The notes: generated from the sequence alone by a model not told the origin. 64,000 nucleotides of DNA from an uncultured Erysipelotrichaceae bacterium (GCA_947569705.1 CANOSP010000001.1:62001-126000), one strand, 5' to 3'; shown: positions 33,913-42,532, counted from the stretch's first letter. Translations and numbers: made by a program.

Positions 33913-35361
33913 ATGTCATTATTTGAACATGAAGCAAGACAATTCAAATTCGATGTGCTGCGTGAGGTAAGCCATCGTTGCTTTGAGGGTAAATTAACTG
34001 ATTCTGTTGTGGATGAATTGGCTTATTTATTAATTCCGGGCAAGCATGCCAACTTCCGTTGTTGCGTATACAAGGAACGTGAAATTATTCGTCAGCGAAC
34101 ACGTATGGCAATGGGGAAAGCACCGATTCCGACGGAAAACGATAACCCGCGACAAATCGTCAGAGTAATTGAGGCAGCCTGTGATGACTGTAATATTCAT
34201 AAAATTTTAGTTACGGATAACTGTCGTAAATGTATGGCAAAATCATGTATGGCGGCATGTAAGTTTGATGCGATGAAAATGGGACCGGATCATGCATATA
34301 TCGATTATGATAAATGTAAAGAATGCGGTGCTTGTGTAAACGCTTGTCCGTTTAATGCGATTGTGGAAACACAGCGTCCATGTAAAGCGAGCTGTCCGGT
34401 GGATGCCATCAGTATGGATGAAAACGGATTGGCACAGATCGATGAAGAAAAGTGTATTAATTGCGGCGCTTGTCAGGCAAAATGTCCGTTCGGTGCGATT
34501 GAAGATATGTCATGGATGACACAGGTAATCGAAGAACTGACTTCGGGTACGAAAATGTTTGCGATTTTTGCGCCTGCTATTCAAGGTCAGTTTGATAATG
34601 CGACATTGCCGCAGATCAAACAAGGGATTCGTGAATTAGGTTTCGAGGAAGCATATGAAGCGGCAATCGGAGCTGATGCGGTGGCATGGTATGAACGTGA
34701 GGATGCATTAAAACATAAGGAAGAGGGCAAAAAGATTACGACCTCTTGCTGTCCTGCATTCGTAAATATGGCAAAGCAACATTTCCCAAGTGTTTATGAA
34801 AACAATGTATCACATATGGTTTCACCGATGGTGGCAATAGGACGATATTTGAAACATCATTATCCTGATCATAAGTTGGTATTTGTCGGTCCGTGTGTGG
34901 CAAAAAAACAAGAGGTACAGGACTCCTGCATTGATTACTGCCTGACCTTTGAGGAATTGGCTGCGATGATGATCAGCCGTCATATTTCACCGGAAAATGT
35001 AACACCGAGTGAAGCAGATATTGCATCTGCCTACGGTCGTAACTTTGCGATCGGCGGAGGTGTATCAAAAGCGATGCTGCAGGCGTTAAAGGAAAACAGT
35101 GAAGATGCGGTAAGTGCCGAATATGCAGACGGTGCCGCTGCTTGTAAAAAGGCACTGCTGCTGATGAAGGTCAATCGTTTCCAAAGTGATGTACTTGAGG
35201 GAATGGCATGTGTCGGCGGCTGTATCTGCGGTCCGGCAGCGATTGAAAATGCCCCGAAAATCAAACAGCGAATGGCAAAAGAAAATGCCGAAATCAAAGA
35301 AAAAACAATTACTTCAACTTTACAGCAGTTTGATTTCAGTGATATTGATTTGCATAAATAA
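33913..35361 (+). CDS. [FeFe] hydrogenase, monomeric group B type
   Basis: 482 residues. Several Cys-rich ferredoxin-like clusters (about 95-205, e.g. CKECGACVNACP and CINCGACQAKCP) precede the H-cluster domain with L1 TSCCPAF, L2 GPCVAKK and L3 GMACVGGCICGP. L2 has Gly for Met and L3 lacks the usual GGG, as in group B enzymes such as those of clostridia. It probably makes H2 from reduced ferredoxin. AGGAGG is five bases before the ATG at 33913; the ATG at 33892 lacks a site. No maturase genes are in the window. Confidence 0.85.
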   Translation: MSLFEHEARQFKFDVLREVSHRCFEGKLTDSVVDELAYLLIPGKHANFRCCVYKEREIIRQRTRMAMGKAPIPTENDNPRQIVRVIEAACDDCNIHKILVTDNCRKCMAKSCMAACKFDAMKMGPDHAYIDYDKCKECGACVNACPFNAIVETQRPCKASCPVDAISMDENGLAQIDEEKCINCGACQAKCPFGAIEDMSWMTQVIEELTSGTKMFAIFAPAIQGQFDNATLPQIKQGIRELGFEEAYEAAIGADAVAWYEREDALKHKEEGKKITTSCCPAFVNMAKQHFPSVYENNVSHMVSPMVAIGRYLKHHYPDHKLVFVGPCVAKKQEVQDSCIDYCLTFEELAAMMISRHISPENVTPSEADIASAYGRNFAIGGGVSKAMLQALKENSEDAVSAEYADGAAACKKALLLMKVNRFQSDVLEGMACVGGCICGPAAIENAPKIKQRMAKENAEIKEKTITSTLQQFDFSDIDLHK

Positions 35362-35398
35362 GCGAAAAGCTGTCTGAAAAACAGGCAGCTTTCTTCGC
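35362..35398 (+). terminator. Terminator after the hydrogenase gene
   Basis: A long hairpin pairs GCGAAAAGCTGTCTG with CAGGCAGCTTTCTTCGC around AAAAA. The T run is interrupted. Confidence 0.65.
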
Positions 35399-35457
35399 AT
35401 TTCGGTTTTATGTGCTGTAAATACCTTTTAAGTGAATAAGAAAGTAGGATAATACTT

Positions 35458-35955
35458 ATGATTTGGCAAAACAATGAAGTGATCGAAGCAGAAATTACCG
35501 ACGGGATTGCGGTTGATTTTATACAAAATCGTTTTGTGATCGCAATCAAAGATCAAGTATGGACAGATTATGAAAGAAAAGCTCTAAAACAAAATCCGCT
35601 TCATATTTATTTCGGATATGAACGAATTTGTGCCTTTTTCTTATTTGAAAATACCGATTCAATAGATACCAGTGATGCGATATTTGATATTCACGGCTGT
35701 GAAGAAAGCGAGCAATTATTGGAACAGGAGCAGTATGATATTGAAATTTATTTGATTGATGAACAAAATCATGTTTGTGCAAGCCGTTCTGTTTCCTTAG
35801 ATAAAGCTGCCAGTAAGCTGATTCGTGAAACCTTAGCCAAACAGTCAAGTGCTGTTTACGATGATGCCGGGTTTGATCGAGCGCTGTATAAGCTTCAACA
35901 TACGTATGAACCGTTTGAAATGGAACAGCTGGCATTGCTTAAGGTATCCTTTTAA
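35458..35955 (+). CDS. Conserved-looking protein of unknown function
   Basis: 165 residues, soluble, acidic, without signal or membrane segment. It begins MIWQNNEVIEAEITDGIAVDF. No motif or family was recognised. It stands alone between two terminators with a weak ribosome site (AAAGTAGGATAAT). Codon use resembles its neighbours, so it is probably expressed. Confidence 0.55.
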   Translation: MIWQNNEVIEAEITDGIAVDFIQNRFVIAIKDQVWTDYERKALKQNPLHIYFGYERICAFFLFENTDSIDTSDAIFDIHGCEESEQLLEQEQYDIEIYLIDEQNHVCASRSVSLDKAASKLIRETLAKQSSAVYDDAGFDRALYKLQHTYEPFEMEQLALLKVSF

Positions 35956-35978
35956 CAGCTGATGGAAAATAAATGATG

Positions 35979-36009
35979 AAAAAAACTTATCCGGCAAGAT
36001 AAGTTTTTT
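35979..36009. terminator. Bidirectional terminator, unknown gene / lactate permease
   Basis: AAAAAACTTATC and GATAAGTTTTTT form a perfect 12 bp stem around CGGCAA, usable from both sides. Confidence 0.8.
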
Positions 36010-36086
36010 GATCGATTATTTGTACAATATGATATTAATTTTTTCACGTTATTGTATCAATGAATATGATAAGTAAAGGATTTAGG

Positions 36087-37655
36087 TTAAACCAACAGGT
36101 GAGCGAGACCGGCACCGCAGTATACAATGACAGCCATAATGATAACATACGCAAATGCATATTTTGCGATGCGCGACAGAATTTCGCCGTCTTTGCCGCT
36201 TAAGGCACAGGCTGCACAGCCGATCGCAATGCTTTGGGGTGATAACATTTTACCGGCACTTGTTCCCAGCGAATTCGCTGCGACCAGCCAGTATTCGTTT
36301 GCGCCGATTGCTCGAGCTGCTTCTAATTGTACATTACCGAACAATACCTCAGAACTTGTGCCGCTGCCGGTGACAAAGGTTCCCAACGCACCGATCAGCG
36401 GAGAAGCAAGCGGATAGAAGCTGCCGAGAACAACGACAAAGAATGCGGCAATATCGGAAATCATACCGGCATAACCCATGATTTTAGCACATGCCAATAC
36501 TCCCAACATCGTACAAATCGTCTTTGCCATTTGCTTAATCGTATCTTTCATGACCTTTATAAAATCCGCGAGCTTACATTTTTGAAAAATTCCGCCGAGG
36601 ATGCCGGATAATAAGATTAAGACACCCGGGGTATTGATCCATGTGAAAGTATACGGCGCAGCGCCTTCTCCCTGATAGATTGTTACAGCGGATTTGATTG
36701 CGCTCAGCGGTTCATTGATAAACGGTACAAGCTTGCTTGTCAGAAGCAGTAATACAAAGATGAGAATAAACGGTGACCATGCGACCAAAGCTTTTTTCAA
36801 AGTGATGGAATCATGCGCTTGGTCATCGACAATTTCCATGCGATAGGCTTCATCAACTTCATGATGCTTACTGTAAGAAGCCGCATAAGCAAAGGTTGCG
36901 CCCAAAGAACAAACACTGGCGATAATGACCGGTAAATCAGCGCCGATAAATTTAGCCGCAAGGATTTCCGGAATCACAAAGCTGAGTGAGGCTACGCTGA
37001 TAAAGGGAATCATGCCTTTTAAGCCTTTTCTTCCGCCGCTGACAAGCATGACCATTAAGAACGGTGAGATAAATAATAAGGGAGCGACTTGAATTGTTTG
37101 AACAAATGCCAGTGCAGTGCTGTCTAAACCGGTTACTCCTGCCAATGTTGCGGTCGGAATACCGATGGAACCAAACATCGTAGGACAGCCGTTTGCGATT
37201 AAACAGGCTAATATGGCTTCAATCGGAGAAAAGCCCAAGGCATACAGCATACTGGCGGGAATCGCGATTGCGACACCGAAGCCTGCCATACCCTCTAAAA
37301 AGCCGCCGAAGCACCAACCGATTAAGATAACAAGAATGCGTTTGTCACAGCTGATTGAGGTGATCATACGCTTGATAATATCCATCGCACCTGTATAAAC
37401 AGTTAGATTATAAGTAAATACTGCCGCAATGATAACCAGTACAATCGGCCAAAGTGCCATCGCGAAGCCTTCAAGCGCCGCACTGAAAGCTGCGTTCACC
37501 GGCATCTTCCAAATAAAAATCGCTTCGATAAAGGCAACGATACAAGCTCCGACAGAAGCAACATGCGCTTGCAGCTTCAATCCGCAAAGGGCAATAATCA
37601 GCCATATAATCGGCATCAAAGCTAAAATAAACATGATAAATACAGAATCAAACAT
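36087..37655 (-). CDS. lctP: L-lactate permease family transporter
   Basis: 522 residues, 13-14 helices, with family motifs GWCFGGFLEGMAGFGVAIAIPA, GCPTMFGSIGIPT and GTFVTGSGTSSEVLFG. LctP carriers take up lactate or glycolate with protons; direction in a fermenter could also be export. No lactate dehydrogenase or utilisation operon is adjacent. GAGGAGTGAG precedes the start. The promoter is covered by a palindrome (37703-37723). Confidence 0.9.
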   Translation of the reverse strand: MFDSVFIMFILALMPIIWLIIALCGLKLQAHVASVGACIVAFIEAIFIWKMPVNAAFSAALEGFAMALWPIVLVIIAAVFTYNLTVYTGAMDIIKRMITSISCDKRILVILIGWCFGGFLEGMAGFGVAIAIPASMLYALGFSPIEAILACLIANGCPTMFGSIGIPTATLAGVTGLDSTALAFVQTIQVAPLLFISPFLMVMLVSGGRKGLKGMIPFISVASLSFVIPEILAAKFIGADLPVIIASVCSLGATFAYAASYSKHHEVDEAYRMEIVDDQAHDSITLKKALVAWSPFILIFVLLLLTSKLVPFINEPLSAIKSAVTIYQGEGAAPYTFTWINTPGVLILLSGILGGIFQKCKLADFIKVMKDTIKQMAKTICTMLGVLACAKIMGYAGMISDIAAFFVVVLGSFYPLASPLIGALGTFVTGSGTSSEVLFGNVQLEAARAIGANEYWLVAANSLGTSAGKMLSPQSIAIGCAACALSGKDGEILSRIAKYAFAYVIIMAVIVYCGAGLAHLLV

Positions 37656-37687
37656 AAACTCACTCCTCTTAATACTTCCATCTTTTT

Positions 37688-37723
37688 ATTTTATTATGCT
37701 TTTAAACACATGTCCAGTGTTTA
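37688..37723 (-). promoter_or_regulatory. lctP promoter with palindromic operator
   Basis: On the minus strand, TGGACA (37711-37716) and TAAAAT (37688-37693) are 17 bases apart. The -35 box lies at the centre of the perfect inverted repeat TAAACAC-N7-GTGTTTA (37703-37723), a position suited to repression. Confidence 0.5.
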
Positions 37724-37892
37724 TTTATCTTTTTAATGCGCAATCTAATAATCAGACAATGGATCAGAATCGCTTGAATGATACAAAACGAGAATTAAGA
37801 AAACAGGGAATGATCTATCGGATTGAGCATACAATAAATAAGAGAAAGAATGTAAAGCATTCGTAAATGTAAAATGATTAGGGGGAATTTTT

Positions 37893-39062
37893 ATGAATAC
37901 ACAAACAGATACATCGTGCCTTTGCGCAACCTATCATCCTTATCCTATGGCGCCGATGGACGGCAAAGGCTGTTATTTGATCGATAATGAAGGAAATTCT
38001 TATTTGGATTTTATGTCGGGAATCGGTGTGAATATATTCGGATATGGTTACAGTGCATGGCAACAGGCGATGATTAAACAAATTTATCGTTTAACTCACT
38101 GTTCCAATTTATTGATGAATGAACAGGCAATCGAATGTGCAAAACTGCTTTGTGAAAAGACCGGATGTGAAAAAGTGTTTTTTGCGAACAGCGGTGTCGA
38201 AAGCAATGAAGCTGCGATTAAGGCAGCGCGCAAATACAGTCATGATCGTTACGGTGTCGATCGTTATGAAATTCTCACATTGACAAATTCATTTCACGGT
38301 CGAACAATTACTGCTTTATCGGCAAACGGGCAATCAATCTTTCATCAGCACTTCATGCCTTTTACTGCCGGATTTCGCCATGTTCATACAAATAATATTG
38401 ATGATTTACACAAAAAAATCAGTGAGAAAACATGTGCAATCATGATAGAATTGATTCAAGGAGAGGGCGGTGTCAATGAAATCTCTGCCGCCTTTGCGGC
38501 TGAAATTCAAAAAATATGCGATGCGAACGATATTCTTCTGATCATTGATGAGGTACAGACGGGAATCGGACGCTGCGGCTCATTGTTTCTGTATGAACAA
38601 TATCATTTACACCCTGATATTGTTACTTCTGCCAAGGCATTAGGGGCGGGAATTCCGATCGGCGCAGCCTTGTTTTTTCATAAAACCGCAGCTGTGTTTC
38701 AACAAGGAGATCATGGATCGACTTTCGGGGGAAATATGCTGGCTTGCGCATCTGCGAGCTTTGTTTTGCGGCATTTAGATGAAGCGCTGTATCATGCGAT
38801 CAGTGAAAACGGTATTTATTTGAAACAACAGCTGTTACAGTGTCCGAAGATTGAAAGTGTCAGCGGAAGAGGATTGATGCTCGGTATCGCATTTGATCAT
38901 CTCTCGGCTCAAAATATCGCAAAGCGCTGTTTTGAAAACGGTTTATTAGTTTCAACGGCAAAAAATCATCTGCGATTATTACCGCCTTATATTATTACAA
39001 AACAAGAAATTGATCATGGTGTTACCATATTAAAAGCAATACTCGCTACAGAAGGTGAATAA
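37893..39062 (+). CDS. argD: Class III aminotransferase, acetylornithine aminotransferase type
   Basis: 389 residues of the ArgD family: NYLDFMSGIGVN-like start, FFANSGVESNEAAIKAARKY, SFHGRTITALSANGQ, IIDEVQTGIGRCG, PLP lysine in TSAKALGAGIPIG, and HGSTFGGN. ArgD acts in arginine synthesis and can serve as succinyl-diaminopimelate aminotransferase. No arg gene is adjacent, so the role could be either. GATTAGGGGGAA precedes the ATG. Similar palindromes lie before and after the gene. Confidence 0.8.
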   Translation: MNTQTDTSCLCATYHPYPMAPMDGKGCYLIDNEGNSYLDFMSGIGVNIFGYGYSAWQQAMIKQIYRLTHCSNLLMNEQAIECAKLLCEKTGCEKVFFANSGVESNEAAIKAARKYSHDRYGVDRYEILTLTNSFHGRTITALSANGQSIFHQHFMPFTAGFRHVHTNNIDDLHKKISEKTCAIMIELIQGEGGVNEISAAFAAEIQKICDANDILLIIDEVQTGIGRCGSLFLYEQYHLHPDIVTSAKALGAGIPIGAALFFHKTAAVFQQGDHGSTFGGNMLACASASFVLRHLDEALYHAISENGIYLKQQLLQCPKIESVSGRGLMLGIAFDHLSAQNIAKRCFENGLLVSTAKNHLRLLPPYIITKQEIDHGVTILKAILATEGE

Positions 39063-39084
39063 AGACAGGCAAATTCATAAGAGA

Positions 39085-39107
39085 TTAAACGCACAGTCAG
39101 CGTTTAA
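39085..39107. repeat. Palindrome after argD, same form as the lctP operator
   Basis: TTAAACGC-N7-GCGTTTAA is an 8 bp perfect inverted repeat with a 7-base spacer and no T run. The arms and the spacer length match TAAACAC-N7-GTGTTTA at 37703-37723, except for one transition per arm. Confidence 0.5.
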
Positions 39108-39146
39108 ACAAGTTGTATTGATTACTGAAAACCTCCTTGTGATGAA

Positions 39147-39281
39147 TTGACTTTTTTTGATTCCTGTAATATGATAATTAAGCTGTAAACATACTGTTTT
39201 ATGCAGTACACAAGCATCTCGTGCATATCCTACCTTTACGGATATGATACAAATGCTTGTTTTTAGTTAGGAAGATAGACA
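39147..39281 (+). promoter_or_regulatory. Promoter and structured leader of pnuC
   Basis: TTGACT (39147-39152), a 17-base spacer and TATGAT (39170-39175). The leader of about 100 bases contains a small hairpin (TACTG/CAGTA), then a long hairpin: outer stem ACAAGCAT/ATGCTTGT, inner stem CATATCC/GGATATG, with an asymmetric internal loop. TTTTT follows and the pnuC ribosome site comes next. An alternative TATGCA/TGCATA pairing would break the inner stem. This resembles a riboswitch with terminator; an NAD-related ligand would fit the gene, but the class is not identified. Confidence 0.45.
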
Positions 39282-39869
39282 ATGAAAATAAAACTGCAGT
39301 CCTCAGTTTTTACAAGAAAAGAAAAAGGATTCTGGCTTTTATCAGTTCTGGTAATTCTTATCGCTTACGGAATTTATCGCCAAGACAGCCTGTTAAACGT
39401 CATCGCATCGATAACCGGCGTAAGTTCATTGCTTTATATCGCGAAAGGCAATCCGATCGGTCAGATCTTTGTGGTGATTTTCAGCTTGTTATACGGAGTG
39501 ATCGCTTATATGAATGATTATTACGGAGAAATGCTGACTTATGTAGGAATGACAATGCCGATGGCTGCTCTGTCTTTTTATTCATGGATCACTCATCCGT
39601 TTCAAGAGAATGCTTCACAGGTTCAGGTAAATACGCTCAATCGTAAAGAAATTGTTTGGTTATTTGTTCTTACTGCGATTGTTACCTTTGTATTTTATTT
39701 TATCTTAAAAGCCTTTTCCACTGCCAATTTAATATGGAGTACAATATCGGTAATGACAAGTTTTGCGGCTGTATTTCTCACTTATAAAAGAAGTGCTTAC
39801 TATGCAGTTGCTTATGCAATGAATGATTTTGTACTGATAATTTTATGGTCTTTTGCGTTTTTCAGGTAG
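39282..39869 (+). CDS. pnuC: Nicotinamide riboside transporter PnuC family
   Basis: 195 residues with seven hydrophobic segments and PnuC motifs: LLYIAKGNPIGQIFVVIFSLLYG, YYGEMLTYVGMTMPMAALSFYSW and the C-terminal YAVAYAMNDFVLIILW. PnuC takes up nicotinamide riboside for NAD synthesis; relatives carry thiamine or riboflavin. No thiamine or flavin riboswitch is present, which favours a nicotinamide vitamer. AGGAAGATAGAC precedes the ATG. Confidence 0.85.
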   Translation: MKIKLQSSVFTRKEKGFWLLSVLVILIAYGIYRQDSLLNVIASITGVSSLLYIAKGNPIGQIFVVIFSLLYGVIAYMNDYYGEMLTYVGMTMPMAALSFYSWITHPFQENASQVQVNTLNRKEIVWLFVLTAIVTFVFYFILKAFSTANLIWSTISVMTSFAAVFLTYKRSAYYAVAYAMNDFVLIILWSFAFFR

Positions 39870-40005
39870 CCGTCCTATCTGTCGGTGGTAATGTGCTTCA
39901 TTATTTTCTTTCTGTATGATATTTACGGCTTTATCAATTGGTCAAGGATGCGACAAAAACAACAACAGCTCACAAATGCAACAAATAATAGTAAGGAGAA
40001 TTGAA

Positions 40006-40503
40006 ATGGTTCAAAAGATGAGAAGAAACAAACAAAAATTATCGGCAGAGGAATGCGTTGCTTTACTAAAACAGAATACATCCGGGGTTTTGGCGCTTGT
40101 TGATAATGACGGATCTCCGTATGCCGTACCGCTCAGCTATGTATATTCACAAAACAAGCTGTATTTTCACAGTGCCGCGGAAGGTCATAAAATAGCGGCG
40201 ATTCAAGCATGTGAGAAAGCTTCTTTCTGTGTCATTGATCAAGACCAAGTAGTGCCTCAGGAGTACACCACATATTATCGCAGTGTTATCGCATTCGGAA
40301 CGGTGCGAATCTCAACCGATGCACAAGAAAGCGAAGCGGCAATGCGGCTTTTGGCATTAAAATATTATCCGCAGGACAGTGAAGAACATCGCATTCATAC
40401 GATTGAAGCATCAAAATCAGCTTACGAAGTTCTTGTTTTTACAATTGAGCGAATGAGCGGGAAACAGGCAAGAGAGCTGATAAAAGGGGAAAAGGGAAAT
40501 TGA
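40006..40503 (+). CDS. Pyridoxamine 5'-phosphate oxidase-like flavoprotein (NimA type)
   Basis: 165 residues with the split-barrel flavin fold of NimA-like proteins: TSGVLALVDNDGSPYAVPLSYVY, LYFHSAAEGHKI, CFCVI-like strand and an EYTTYYRSVIAFGTVRI segment. Such proteins bind FMN or similar cofactors; some inactivate nitroimidazoles, most have unknown roles. AAGGAG is seven bases before the ATG at 40006; the longer frame upstream is not part of it. Confidence 0.82.
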   Translation: MVQKMRRNKQKLSAEECVALLKQNTSGVLALVDNDGSPYAVPLSYVYSQNKLYFHSAAEGHKIAAIQACEKASFCVIDQDQVVPQEYTTYYRSVIAFGTVRISTDAQESEAAMRLLALKYYPQDSEEHRIHTIEASKSAYEVLVFTIERMSGKQARELIKGEKGN

Positions 40504-40672
40504 TCTTATCGTTTTTTTCATGTTTGAATAAAAAAAGTACAAACAAAAGTAAAAGATATACATATTAATGGTGATAATGAACAAATGCTTGGAAATGTAT
40601 AACAAAATCATGACATTTTTATTGAAATCCCCATGCCGTTTTGTTAAACTATTAACTAGGAGGTAAGGAACA

Positions 40673-41143
40673 ATGAAAAAATTATTAGCTTGCTTATTTT
40701 GTGCATCTGTATTATTAGCAGGATGCGGCGGCGGAAGTGATGATTCATCAGCAGCAAAAACAGGTGAAGGTACTGCAACATCTGAAAGCAACGGTGAAAC
40801 TTTAACTACAACTGCTAAGGTTGAAGTAGACGGCGACAAATTCACTAAAGTAGAAATCGATGAAACTTACAAAACAAAAGACGGTAAAGATACTACTAAA
40901 AAGGAATTAGGTGCTGACTACGGTATGAAAGATACCAGTGCAAAGATGGGTAAAATCGAAGGCGGTGCTGAATGGTTTGAACAAGTTAAATTCTTGGAAG
41001 ATTACATTGTGAAAAACGGTGTAGACGGAATTGAACTCGGTGAAGACGGTAAAGCAACCAACGAAGATGTTTTGACAGGCTGCACAATCAATATCAAGCC
41101 TTATGTTGAAGCTGTAAAAGCAGCAAAAGACAACGCAAAATAA
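40673..41143 (+). CDS. FMN-binding-domain-like lipoprotein (PplA-like)
   Basis: 156 residues: lipobox LLAGC (Cys18), a Ser/Thr/Gly linker, then a domain ending in NEDVLTGCTINI. The motif DxxTGCT has the pattern of the flavinylation site DxxSGAT recognised by ApbE, with Cys for Ala. The domain (TTTAKVEVDGDKFTKVEID, WFEQVKFLEDYIVKNG) resembles PplA of the Listeria electron-transfer system. A paralogue follows beyond an IS200 element, then NusG-II and Gx-transporter genes, the usual partners. Surface flavin electron carrier is the inferred role. AGGAGGTAAGG precedes the ATG. Confidence 0.65.
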   Translation: MKKLLACLFCASVLLAGCGGGSDDSSAAKTGEGTATSESNGETLTTTAKVEVDGDKFTKVEIDETYKTKDGKDTTKKELGADYGMKDTSAKMGKIEGGAEWFEQVKFLEDYIVKNGVDGIELGEDGKATNEDVLTGCTINIKPYVEAVKAAKDNAK

Positions 41144-41151
41144 GAACGAAG

Positions 41152-41180
41152 TATCAGGTCAATGACCTGATATTTTTTTT
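41152..41180 (+). terminator. Terminator after the first PplA-like gene
   Basis: TATCAGGTCA and TGACCTGATA pair perfectly, followed by eight T. Confidence 0.9.
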
Positions 41181-41313
41181 GTATCGAGAAAACCCCTTGT
41201 TGTACAAGGGGTTCAGAAAAGCTTAAGCGATGAAAAAAGTAACAAAAAAAAGAAAACTCCTTTATAATGAAAGTAGCTTGCCGAAGCACAAACATATAAA
41301 GGAGGATCCAAAA

Positions 41314-41778
41314 GTGGATATAGAAAGTTTAGCACATACAAAATGGAATTGCAAATATCATATAGTATTTGCACCAAAATATAGAAGAATGATAGTAAAT
41401 ACAAGGTTGAGAGAAGATATAGGGAAAATACTAAGAGAGCTGTGTGAAAGAAAAGGGATAGAAATAATAGAAGCACAAGTATGTCCGGATCATATACATA
41501 TGTTAGTAAAGATACCACCGAAAACAAGTATATCGTCATTTATGGGCTATCTAAAAGGAAAGAGCACATTAATGATATTTGAAAGACACGCCCAATTGAA
41601 ATATAAGTATGGACAGAGAAAGTTTTGGTGCAGAGGATATTATGTGGACACAGCAGGAAAGAATGAAAAAGTGATACGAGAATATATAAAGAATCAGTTG
41701 GGAGAAGATAAATTGTATGATCAGATGAGCATGAAAGAATTTATCGATCCCTTCAGCGGAGAGAAATATAAGAAGTAA
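41314..41778 (+). CDS. tnpA: IS200/IS605 family transposase TnpA
   Basis: 154 residues, full length for TnpA. HUH motif His60-Ile-His62 in PDHIHMLV, catalytic Tyr124 in IREYIKNQ, and the strand YYVDTAGKNEKV. It excises and inserts single-stranded DNA. The GTG at 41314 has AAAGGAGG nine bases before it and gives the normal length; an ATG at 41230 in the same frame would add 28 residues from the left end and is unlikely. The gene looks intact. Confidence 0.92.
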   Translation: MDIESLAHTKWNCKYHIVFAPKYRRMIVNTRLREDIGKILRELCERKGIEIIEAQVCPDHIHMLVKIPPKTSISSFMGYLKGKSTLMIFERHAQLKYKYGQRKFWCRGYYVDTAGKNEKVIREYIKNQLGEDKLYDQMSMKEFIDPFSGEKYKK

Positions 41779-41782
41779 CAAG

Positions 41783-41800
41783 AGCCTCCTTTAAGGAGGC
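41783..41800 (+). terminator. Hairpin after tnpA inside the IS
   Basis: GCCTCCTTTAAGGAGGC is a 7-8 bp hairpin directly after the tnpA stop. A second hairpin GCCTC/GAGGC lies near 41840-41853. Confidence 0.5.
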
Positions 41801-42051
41801 GGCAGGAAAAGAGTGCAAGCGGCAAGCTTTTCTCATCGCCTCTTTAGAGGCAGCAGGGAAAGGAGCCTTATAGGCGTAGTGAAAACCACCAGTTCAACTG
41901 GTGGTTTTATTTTCGTTGAGAATCGATCCTAATATGAAGTGAAATAGTATTGTTCTGACTGCTGTTTCAAGTATTTATGCTTAGACTGCTGATGCCGTGT
42001 ATAAATTTAAAACAAACAGCCATAATGATTGATGTAGCGGAGGTAATACAA

Positions 42052-42462
42052 ATGAAAAAAATATTCATGATAGCGCTGTTGACAATCCTGTGCGGCTGCG
42101 GCAAAGAAAATAAAGTGGAAAGTGAAGGCACTTATCAAAACGCAAAGGGTGAAACTACCACTGCGAAAGTAACCTTTGTCGATGATAAGATCAAAGAAAT
42201 CTATTTAGATGAAACAACCGGTGATACGACCAAGAAGACCTTAAAAGATGCTTATGATATGCGGGAAGCAAGTGCAATCGGTAAGAATTGGGATGAACAG
42301 GTTGCTTTCTTGGAAAACTATATCAAACGCAACGGTATTGAGAAGATCCAATTAGATGCGAGCGGTAAAGCGATGAATGAGGATATTCTTACCGGTTGTA
42401 CAATCAGTATTGACGGCTATATCAAAGCGATTGAGAATGCGAAAAACAAGCTGAATCAATAG
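42052..42462 (+). CDS. FMN-binding-domain-like lipoprotein (second PplA-like)
   Basis: 136 residues, paralogous to the gene at 40673: lipobox ILCGC, TTTAKVTFVDDKIKEIYLDE, WDEQVAFLENYIKRNG and NEDILTGCTISI with the same DxxTGCT motif. It lacks the long Ser/Thr linker. CGGAGGTAA precedes the ATG at 42052. It stands before the NusG-II and Gx-transporter genes but is separated by a terminator. Probable surface flavin protein by analogy; flavin attachment is not shown. Confidence 0.62.
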   Translation: MKKIFMIALLTILCGCGKENKVESEGTYQNAKGETTTAKVTFVDDKIKEIYLDETTGDTTKKTLKDAYDMREASAIGKNWDEQVAFLENYIKRNGIEKIQLDASGKAMNEDILTGCTISIDGYIKAIENAKNKLNQ

Positions 42463-42500
42463 TGTTTGAAAGCTGTTTTACATAATAAATATGAATATTA

Positions 42501-42532
42501 CTTTGGCAGATTGACGCTGTCAAAGTTTTTTT
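42501..42532 (+). terminator. Terminator after the second PplA-like gene
   Basis: CTTTGGCAG and CTGTCAAAG pair (one G-T) around ATTGACG, followed by eight T. Confidence 0.85.

Larger units (their letters stand above)
41185..41915 (+). mobile_element. IS200/IS605-family insertion sequence
   Basis: A single tnpA gene is bracketed by imperfect subterminal hairpins, as in IS200-type elements. The left hairpin is AACCCCTTGT/ACAAGGGGTT (41191-41213) and the right one AAAACCACCAGTT/AACTGGTGGTTTT (41882-41908). There are no terminal inverted repeats or target duplication, as expected for HUH single-strand transposition. Exact ends cannot be set from one copy. No tnpB is present. The element separates two paralogous lipoprotein genes. 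Confidence 0.8.

Noticed and set aside
35031-35549. 172-codon minus-strand ORF opposite the hydrogenase gene
   Set aside because: It overlaps the clearly coding hydrogenase frame, has no ribosome site and shows no domain.
37739-37866. Short plus-strand frame ending RELRKQGMIYRIEHTINKRKN before argD
   Set aside because: No ribosome site, no family match and only 35 residues from an ATG. It may be a gene tail but cannot be supported.
39176-39281. TPP or FMN riboswitch upstream of pnuC
   Set aside because: The conserved CTGAGA and other core segments of those classes are missing; the region is also too short.
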